A stretch of DNA of 64,000 nt from an uncultured bacterium (GTDB lineage: Bacteria; Bacteroidota; Ignavibacteria; Kapaibacteriales; UBA4661), in the NCBI GenBank assembly GCA_937899715.1, contig CALCNX010000031.1, forward strand, positions 1 through 64,000, in the 5' to 3' direction. The notes under the pieces are model-generated. The model searched no databases, was not told where the DNA came from, and was given only the letters and a program-made list of their open reading frames with translations. The translations under genes and the position numbers were made by a program. Below are positions 34,892 to 41,760 of this stretch, piece after piece. How positions within the stretch are numbered: the first letter of the stretch is position 1; every line of letters starts with the position of its first letter.

Positions 34892-36550
34892 CTATTTCTG
34901 TTTATAAACAATCTTTCCGCCGGAAATTGTCGTGAGTATCTTCACACGGCGGAGTTTTTCTACGGGAGCGGTCATAATGTCTTCATCCAAAATAACCATA
35001 TCTGCTAGCTTACCCACTTCCAAGCTGCCTTTCAACTGCTCTTCAAATCCTGCAAATGCCGCATAGAGCGTCATTCCGCGAAGTGCAATTTCTCTCGTTA
35101 GCGCTTGGTCGCGTTGGAATCCGCCCGTAGGCTTGTTGTCGGCATCTTGTCGTGCCACGGCAGCATGAAAGCCGTAGAGCGGATTTATGTCTTCCACTGG
35201 AAAATCACTGCCCATTGCCACAAGCCCGCGTTGCTCATAAAGGTCGCGGAATGTGTATGCAGTCTTCATGCGCTCTGCGCCTAATCGCTCGCCTGCCCAC
35301 GGCATATCGGATGTGCAATGCGTGGGCTGCACCGAAGGAATAATGCCGAACTCACGGAACTTTGGCACATCGTCGCGGCTGACGACTTGCGCGTGTTCGA
35401 TGCGCCAGCGTTTTGTTCTGCCGAACATTCCCAAATATTTTCCGTAGAGGTCAAGAATGAGGCGGTTTGCAGAGTCCCCGATGCAGTGGGTATTAACTTG
35501 AAACGGCGTTTTGCTCACGCGCTGCACGAAGCGTTCCATCCATGCGGGGTCAATGGTCAGGAAGCCACGTGTGCTCGGCTTATCGCTGTACGGAGCCAGC
35601 AAACACGCACCACGCGAACCCAATGCGCCGTCCGCTAGCACTTTGAAGGAGCGCACGGTCAGATAATCGGTTTGATAGGCACCCTGCTTTAAGTAGCGGT
35701 CAACGTTTTCATCGGTCGGCGTGAGCATCGCATAGACGCGCATATCCAGGCGCTTTTCTGCATACAGTTTTTTGTAGGTTTCCACAAGTTCATGCGAAAT
35801 GCCTGCTTCTGCAATGCTTGTCAAACCAACAGCAAAACAGCGCTGTTCTGCCTTCTGAATCGCAGTTTCAATTTCTTGCTGCGAGGGCGAAGGAATTCGC
35901 ATATACACTTTGTCCATTGCGTTATCCAGCACGATGCCTGTGAGTTTGCCGTTTATTTTTTCCACCAGCCCGCCTTCTACGCGAGTTTCTTCCGTAATTC
36001 CCGCCAGCGCCAGTGCTTTGGAACTTGCCAATAATGCGTGTCCGTCAATCCGGGTCAGGCACACCGGCACATCAGGAAACAAAGCGTCAAGCGGTTCTTT
36101 GGCGGGGAAGGTTTTTACCGCCCAGTCATTTTGATCCCAGCCACGCCCGATAATCCACCGTGCTTGTGGATTTGCCTTGCGATATGCTTTGAGCCTCTCC
36201 AGCACTTCTTTGTAAGAACGAGTCCCTTGCAAATCCGCATAACCAAGCATCTGCCCGTAGTTGTACAAATGCGCGTGTGCGTCGTAGAAGCCCGGATAGA
36301 CAAATTTTCCTTTTGCATCCAGTGTTTGCGCGGCTTTCCAATTCTTCAAAATTTCTTTTGATGACCCGACCGCCACAATACGACTATTTCTGACGGCAAC
36401 AGCTTCGGCAATGGTAAACTGCCCATCCACCGTGTACAGACGGGCATTGTGGAGAATGAAGTCGGCTGCTTCCTGTGCAGGAAGGAGACTTGCACAGAGC
36501 AGAAAAAAAATGCTGCAAAGAGCAACGCGAAAGTGAGAAGAAAGGAACAT
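34892..36550 (-). CDS. exported amidohydrolase (YtcJ-like)
   Basis: A 552-residue metal-dependent amidohydrolase of the Amidohydro_3/YtcJ group. A signal peptide (residues 1-25, ending LLPAQ) precedes the N-terminal beta sandwich (ILHNARLYTVDG). Metal-ligand motifs follow: DAHAHL (~90), THCIGD, then RIEHAQ and GSDFPVE in the C-terminal part of the barrel. The substrate (an N-acyl or amide bond) is unknown. I take the start at ATG 36550 because the signal peptide begins there; the 29 upstream codons in frame are not protein-like. It lies 94 bp upstream of the S41/T9SS gene on the same strand. Confidence 0.9.
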   Translation of the reverse strand: MFLSSHFRVALCSIFFLLCASLLPAQEAADFILHNARLYTVDGQFTIAEAVAVRNSRIVAVGSSKEILKNWKAAQTLDAKGKFVYPGFYDAHAHLYNYGQMLGYADLQGTRSYKEVLERLKAYRKANPQARWIIGRGWDQNDWAVKTFPAKEPLDALFPDVPVCLTRIDGHALLASSKALALAGITEETRVEGGLVEKINGKLTGIVLDNAMDKVYMRIPSPSQQEIETAIQKAEQRCFAVGLTSIAEAGISHELVETYKKLYAEKRLDMRVYAMLTPTDENVDRYLKQGAYQTDYLTVRSFKVLADGALGSRGACLLAPYSDKPSTRGFLTIDPAWMERFVQRVSKTPFQVNTHCIGDSANRLILDLYGKYLGMFGRTKRWRIEHAQVVSRDDVPKFREFGIIPSVQPTHCTSDMPWAGERLGAERMKTAYTFRDLYEQRGLVAMGSDFPVEDINPLYGFHAAVARQDADNKPTGGFQRDQALTREIALRGMTLYAAFAGFEEQLKGSLEVGKLADMVILDEDIMTAPVEKLRRVKILTTISGGKIVYKQK

Positions 36551-36577
36551 AGCGTCAAAAATGGGAGTTAATGGGGA

Positions 36578-36799
36578 ATGGAAAGTTTTGTTGATGAAAT
36601 ATCGGCAATTCTTCAACGTAGCTGGTGGAGCAGTCATCGTGTCGTTTATTGGGCGGTGGGGAAGGTTGCGGTCATGATTTTGTTCTTTTGTGTGTTACTC
36701 TACATTATCATCAAAATAGTCATTATCCACGCGCTTGATTTCTTGATTCATCAAACCTATCGCTTAGGACAATTTGTATATATTTTCTCGCGTTGTTAG
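36578..36799 (+). CDS. possible small membrane protein
   Basis: A 73-residue frame with one strongly hydrophobic segment (residues ~25-52, VMILFFCVLLYIIIK) and a GGGAG site 10 bases before the ATG. It runs opposite to both neighbours and its last 77 bp overlap the 3' end of the DUF5677-like gene. It may be real or a shadow in AT-rich sequence; I lean slightly against it. Confidence 0.25.
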   Translation: MESFVDEISAILQRSWWSSHRVVYWAVGKVAVMILFFCVLLYIIIKIVIIHALDFLIHQTYRLGQFVYIFSRC

Positions 36800-37613
36800 A
36801 TTTTTTTCTTGCTGGATCCAAGAACTGCTCAAAGTTTTGCGTAGGAAGTGTAGCATTGATAAACTCAAGCATTTGAGCAAATAATTCACCAATTTCCCAA
36901 CTTAGGGTTATTGCTGCTTTCATCACATCGTATTCGAGTTTCGCTGGATTGTTAGGTCTTTCGGATAAAATATTCGGCATCAAATGGTGCATTGCTCCAT
37001 AAAGTGTACCATGAATTGCTTCTGATGCTTGCCGTTCATAGCTTAAGCGCATTAGACCTAATAATAGACCTAGTTTTTCATGTTTTCGTTCAATTGCTTT
37101 GATTCGTTTCTCCATAGAAACTGTTGTCCAGTCTCTTAATTTTTGCTTCCGAAATTTTGCTATATCCTCAAAATCTTCATTGGATTCCGACTCTTTATCA
37201 AGAAACTCCTTTCCTGTATGGGTAATCTTTAAGATTCTTCCATCATCAAATTCAAACGACTTTTCCAATGCAGTGTACGAAACATACCGGGCGTAGTCAT
37301 GATAATTTTGGTACTCTTTTTCATCGCAAAAAGTGAGGTACGCATAATTTGTACATTTTTCAACCAACACTCTTAACAGCATGATTGCTTCACTAAAAAA
37401 AAGCTCCTGTCTGCTACAAAGATGTAGTATTGCACTACCTGTGCTTAGGCAGGACATTAGCAATATGTTGATTCTTTGGGTACGCTCATCTTTGATTGAT
37501 GGTATGCAAGCCTTAACTATGCTCATTTGAGAATTTGCATAGTTTAGAAAATCCATCTTGATTTTGCCGTATGTGATTTCTTCTTCGTGTGAATGTTGCT
37601 CGTCCGCCATCAT
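36723..37613 (-). CDS. DUF5677-like helical protein
   Basis: A 296-residue, almost entirely helical cytoplasmic protein. The N-terminal half (SCLSTGSAILHL, EAIMLLRVLVEKC) resembles the DUF5677 family, whose function is unknown and whose genes are often found among mobile or defence genes. GC is low: 20 of 60 bases in a hand-counted stretch (37141-37200), against 30 of 60 in metH (43261-43320). Its start overlaps the TAA of a relic metH 3' end (TAATG at 37611-37615), as though it once followed a metH gene directly. Probably horizontally acquired. Confidence 0.65.
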   Translation of the reverse strand: MMADEQHSHEEEITYGKIKMDFLNYANSQMSIVKACIPSIKDERTQRINILLMSCLSTGSAILHLCSRQELFFSEAIMLLRVLVEKCTNYAYLTFCDEKEYQNYHDYARYVSYTALEKSFEFDDGRILKITHTGKEFLDKESESNEDFEDIAKFRKQKLRDWTTVSMEKRIKAIERKHEKLGLLLGLMRLSYERQASEAIHGTLYGAMHHLMPNILSERPNNPAKLEYDVMKAAITLSWEIGELFAQMLEFINATLPTQNFEQFLDPARKKSNNARKYIQIVLSDRFDESRNQARG

Positions 37614-37617
37614 TATG

Positions 37618-37745
37618 CCGCCTCCTTCTCCTTCACCGCACCATTACTCACGCCATTCGTCCACAAATTCAACTTATTCTTCCGCGCTGCCGCTATCGGA
37701 ATCAAATTTTTATCCGACTGACGCGAGGCATAATCCGTGCGGATT
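37618..37745 (-). pseudogene. relic copy of the metH 3' end
   Basis: This 128-bp stretch matches the last ~130 bp of intact metH (41762-41892) at 113 of 126 aligned bases by my hand count, plus one 3-base gap. Its translation keeps the metH frame (RTDYASRQSDKNLIPIAAA, then the tail, then TAA). Homology stops abruptly at one end at the inverted repeat AATCCGTGCGGATT (37732-37745) and at the other end at the stop codon. It lies between the AlbA_2 gene and the DUF5677-like gene. Confidence 0.88.
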
Positions 37746-37761
37746 CTGTAAGATACTATCT

Positions 37762-39036
37762 TCATATAATTCCGTCCCGTTCTTTGATAGCTTCCGCAGA
37801 GCGTTTCAAAAAAATTAATTTTACATAGTCTTCCGTTATTTCAAATATCGGTTCTTGCGATGAATGTTTGAGCATTTCCGGAATGATTTTTCGGCGAATA
37901 CCCATGCCTCTGTCGTCAATGTAACCGTAATAACGCAACATACGAATAAGTAAGGGGTTACGTGGATATTGCTGCCCACGCTTGATTTTCTCTAATGTCA
38001 GAGTATTCGGTAAACCACCAAAACTTGTGATTTCCATACGATTGCTGAAAATTTCTATGCGGTTTTGATTTGCTTTTGTCCAATCTCTATGGGCGAAAGC
38101 ATTCACCAGTGCTTCGCGTAAAACGATAGGCGGGTAGTCCCAGACTCGTTCCCGTGTTATGGCTCCTTCGGCTATACGCTCGCGCGAGATGAAGGGCTGC
38201 AAACGCTCTACGATGATAGAAAAGAAATCTTTTTCGATAATATCTGCTGTTTGTTCATTCGTGTCTTTGCTGCGTCTTAATTCCGCTAAAGGTACATCGA
38301 ACACTTCATCAGTAATAGTGTCATAATCAGGTTCTTCACCACGATAGACGATAATCCGCACACCTGCTTGGGGTAAGTATCTCGTGGGATGATTGCCAAA
38401 AAGGAGCAGTCCGAAAATAGTAGCATGAAGTTGTTGGATATCGCTTTTTTGCAAAATATCCAGCATGAGCATTCGTTCTGCAAGCTCTTCGGGAATGTCA
38501 GGGTCTAGTTGCTCATCATAAAATCTGTTGATAAAGTCTATAAACCTTTTTGCGTCAATATCATTGAAGCCTGTACCGGAGACGGGTAGCTTCTCCACAT
38601 ACAGCAAACCTCCACTCTCAAACAAGCGAATTTGCTGCTCTCGGGTCGCTAACGTACTCAGTGTACCGATGCGGATATATGGTTCTTCTCGGTCGTTTGC
38701 TGTTCTGTAATATGGCTTCGTAATGCCGTTGCCAATAGTAATAATTCCAATACGTTTGCCCGCAATGGTAATCTCCTCATAAAGCGGAATGATAATAGGA
38801 TGAATATAGCGTTGAAAGACCGTATCCATAACCCATCGCTCTGTTTCGCCAACACCGCGTGTTAAACCAGAAATTTCTCCATTGTCTTCCACCCCAAGAA
38901 GAATGCGCCCTCCAGCGGTGTTGGCAAAGGCAACGCACTCCTTTGCTACGTCTTGCGGCTTCACATCATCGCGCTTGAACTCAATGAAGGAGTTTTCGCC
39001 ATTGGCAAGTATTTCAAAAAGTTCTATTTGGGTCAT
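37762..39036 (-). CDS. AlbA_2 (Schlafen-like) / HATPase_c_4 protein
   Basis: A 424-residue protein of the group often annotated as ATP-dependent DNA helicase RecG-like or transcriptional regulator. The N-terminal AlbA_2 domain (residues ~8-125) has the signature SFIEFKRD...AFANTAGGRILLGVEDNG. The C-terminal part has a GHKL/HATPase_c_4-like region with EALVNAFAHRDW and DRGMGIRRKIIPEM. Binding of nucleic acid and ATP is inferred. Similar proteins occur in defence islands. It is AT-rich (20 of 60 GC in 38221-38280), lies 51 bp downstream of the PHP/SMC-like ATPase gene on the same strand, and ends 16 bp before the relic metH tail. Confidence 0.87.
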   Translation of the reverse strand: MTQIELFEILANGENSFIEFKRDDVKPQDVAKECVAFANTAGGRILLGVEDNGEISGLTRGVGETERWVMDTVFQRYIHPIIIPLYEEITIAGKRIGIITIGNGITKPYYRTANDREEPYIRIGTLSTLATREQQIRLFESGGLLYVEKLPVSGTGFNDIDAKRFIDFINRFYDEQLDPDIPEELAERMLMLDILQKSDIQQLHATIFGLLLFGNHPTRYLPQAGVRIIVYRGEEPDYDTITDEVFDVPLAELRRSKDTNEQTADIIEKDFFSIIVERLQPFISRERIAEGAITRERVWDYPPIVLREALVNAFAHRDWTKANQNRIEIFSNRMEITSFGGLPNTLTLEKIKRGQQYPRNPLLIRMLRYYGYIDDRGMGIRRKIIPEMLKHSSQEPIFEITEDYVKLIFLKRSAEAIKERDGII

Positions 39037-39087
39037 AGCATCATTCTTGAATGCAAGATTGTTGGTGGAGAAGGAAGATGGTCAACA

Positions 39088-41760
39088 TCAATAACCGTAT
39101 TTCTCGCGGCGATGCGTAAATGCTTGCTCTCCACCCTCTAAAATACGCGCGGCGGCGGCTTGTACCGTGGGTTTGTCAATAGAGCCGATGTAGTCCTCAT
39201 GGAGCGTCAGACGGTCGTTTGTGGCTTCCAACACTGCAAGCCATTCTGCATCACCAAACACAGGGATATTCGCGTTGTGTGTGGCAAAAATAAACTGACG
39301 TTCCGTTTTCATTTCCCGCACCTGCTCAACGATGCGTTCCGCAATAAAGGCGTTATCAAGGTTATCTTCTGGCTGGTCGAGTATAAGCGGGTCGGGATTA
39401 TCTAGCAGCAGCAAATGAAGAATCGCTGTGCATTTCTGACCCGTAGAAAGGTCTTGGATACGCTTAAAATCAGACTCTGTAGCTGTACCAGCATTGAGTT
39501 CTATCGTGATTTCATACTCCGTCGTGATTTCTTGTAGCTTTAGAAAATTTTCATCGCCCATATTCACAAGAATTGAAGCAATATTTTCCGTCATACCGTA
39601 ATCTTTATAGCGAAGAAGCAAACATTCAACACCCGCTGCAATTTGTTCTATCAATATCGGCACACTCATTCGCGGTACATTCTGAACCCATTCCGTTGTT
39701 TTATCGCCTAGACCGTGAAGACTTTTCAAAAATGAGTGAAGAGTCTGACGATTTGTATCTTCAAGAACGCCCAAACGTACTTGCTTTTCCAAACGCTTGT
39801 TCAGACGACGGAGCGTTGTTTGGAGATACTCAATTTCTCTGCGACGAGCATTGTCAAGGTCTTGTACCAGCGAATTGCGCATCATAGATAAATACCCTAA
39901 TTCATTTTGATTGTAGGTAAACTTACGCTCCAATGCTTGCACTGCCGCAATACGCTGTGATAATTGCCGAACAGATTTCGCCGCTTCAAACGCTGTTTTA
40001 TCCGCTTGGAGTTTGTTTATCGCTTGGCGTAGCTCTTCTTCAGCAGTATCGCTGAGTTGTTTCCACGCAAGATTTGCTAGATTCATTGACTTATTCAGAA
40101 GATTGTGAGCTGTGCGAACAGGTTCAAATGCTTCACGAACACTTAATTGATACACCTCAAAAACCTCACGTATCAACCGAAAAGCATCAACATTAGGTGA
40201 GTCTTTGATAGCTTCTTCCGAAAGATATTGCAGGTCAAACGGGATGTCAATAACCCAGATGTAATCGGTATATCGTTTCTGAATATCGGCGTGGTCTTCA
40301 TTGGCACGATTCAGAATATGTGCTTTTTCTTTATCTAATTGCTCAATACGCTCTTGTTTTTCTTGAATACCAAACTGCTTCAGGGTATCAAACTGCTCTT
40401 GCAATTTCGCTAATTGATTGAGTTCCACCTGAGCATTATTGAGGGCGTTGATGAGTTCTAAGGATTTTTGCCGATTTTCTTTGAGTTGCAGCAATATCTC
40501 GGTTTTGCGCGTTGTTGGCGGTGCGTCCATAAAACGTTCAATAATTCGGGGAAATACATCAGGCGCATTGGCAATATCCAGAATTTCATTTTGTCCATAT
40601 ATTTCAATGCCAGGCAAAAGGTCATTCGGCAGCAGCGATGAGCGATTGCCGACACTATCGTACACAACAGGATTTTGTCCGACCACCCGTTCAATCGTAT
40701 ATTCACCGCCGCCATGCTTTGCCGAGATGACACGCAGAAGGATTCGGGCATTCTTCAAGTTACTCTCTATTGCTCCTTGATGAGCGTTACGGGCTTGTTG
40801 CGAAGCTGCTTCCAGACCCAAACAATAGCGTAATGATTCCAAAATAGTGGATTTTCCTGTGCCGCGTCCGCCGATAAACGTATTCAAATTATCGCTAAAA
40901 TGTATCATCAAACCGTCCAAGAACCGCCCGCCTTCGACTGCCATTGCCGTAATGCGCGAATGTTGCGAAAGAGAGTAATTATCAATAAGTTGCACACGAG
41001 ATGAAGCATCCAGAAAAGCCAAGCGAAGTGCATCAATACTCGGCTCGGTCATTTTGATAAAGCAGGATGCACGGCGGTCGGAGATGTCCTCAGGTGTGGC
41101 AACATCTTTTGCATTGATAATTGCAATGGGGCGTTTGCGCTTGTAGTCAGGTGTTTTATTCTCAATAATCTGTTTGTATTGAGATTCCAATTTTTCAACC
41201 GAACCCGGAATTTGTGCCGCCAGCAAAATATCGTCTCTCTGCCAGATATGCTGCTTCTTCAATTTGAGAACGCCATCATCGTGCGTACAATGTGCGGCAA
41301 AGCCAATACCATGCTCCTTTACAACTATTTGGAGAATTTCGACTGCTGACTTTTCAGACGGAAAAGTTCTGTTGTTCTCATCAAAGGAACCACCTTGCAA
41401 TGCGCCGAGTATCTGATTGAGCCTACTTGGAGAAACATCGGGTGGAAACAAACACACAAGATGTATCTTTTCCGTACTTGAAATTTCCAAACCCGGGAAA
41501 GCAGTAATACCAACCTCTTCAAAAGCCTTTTTCAAGGATAGTGAGCTATCGGTGTCGCCATGGTTTGCCAATCCAACAACCTCAATATTTGCCAGCAGAC
41601 AAGCCTCAACAAGCGCAGTATTATATACTATTTCATCTCCGACATCCCAGCCACGATATTTGGCATAGGAATACGGATTTACTTGCAAAGCACACTTATA
41701 GAAACGTGCGGCTTGCTGTTTTTCGAGCGTTTGTGTCAGTATATCGAAGATATTACTCAC
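39088..41760 (-). CDS. PHP/SMC-like ATPase (TrlF-like)
   Basis: An 890-residue protein. The N-terminal ~270 residues are PHP-like (FYKCALQVNPYSY, GLANHGDTD, FPGLEIS, FAAHCTHDDG). An SMC/RecN-type ATPase follows, with Walker A GGRGTGKST near residue 300, a long coiled coil (~420-690) and Walker B LILDQPEDNLD with ATHNAN near residue 840. The layout matches the family named TrlF; related PHP-ATPase proteins are suspected anti-phage or nuclease systems. The canonical HxH of PHP nucleases is not obvious, so catalysis is uncertain. GTG start at 41760 overlaps the metH stop (GTGTGA). AT-rich (19 of 60 GC in 40321-40380). Confidence 0.8.
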   Translation of the reverse strand: MSNIFDILTQTLEKQQAARFYKCALQVNPYSYAKYRGWDVGDEIVYNTALVEACLLANIEVVGLANHGDTDSSLSLKKAFEEVGITAFPGLEISSTEKIHLVCLFPPDVSPSRLNQILGALQGGSFDENNRTFPSEKSAVEILQIVVKEHGIGFAAHCTHDDGVLKLKKQHIWQRDDILLAAQIPGSVEKLESQYKQIIENKTPDYKRKRPIAIINAKDVATPEDISDRRASCFIKMTEPSIDALRLAFLDASSRVQLIDNYSLSQHSRITAMAVEGGRFLDGLMIHFSDNLNTFIGGRGTGKSTILESLRYCLGLEAASQQARNAHQGAIESNLKNARILLRVISAKHGGGEYTIERVVGQNPVVYDSVGNRSSLLPNDLLPGIEIYGQNEILDIANAPDVFPRIIERFMDAPPTTRKTEILLQLKENRQKSLELINALNNAQVELNQLAKLQEQFDTLKQFGIQEKQERIEQLDKEKAHILNRANEDHADIQKRYTDYIWVIDIPFDLQYLSEEAIKDSPNVDAFRLIREVFEVYQLSVREAFEPVRTAHNLLNKSMNLANLAWKQLSDTAEEELRQAINKLQADKTAFEAAKSVRQLSQRIAAVQALERKFTYNQNELGYLSMMRNSLVQDLDNARRREIEYLQTTLRRLNKRLEKQVRLGVLEDTNRQTLHSFLKSLHGLGDKTTEWVQNVPRMSVPILIEQIAAGVECLLLRYKDYGMTENIASILVNMGDENFLKLQEITTEYEITIELNAGTATESDFKRIQDLSTGQKCTAILHLLLLDNPDPLILDQPEDNLDNAFIAERIVEQVREMKTERQFIFATHNANIPVFGDAEWLAVLEATNDRLTLHEDYIGSIDKPTVQAAAARILEGGEQAFTHRREKYGY

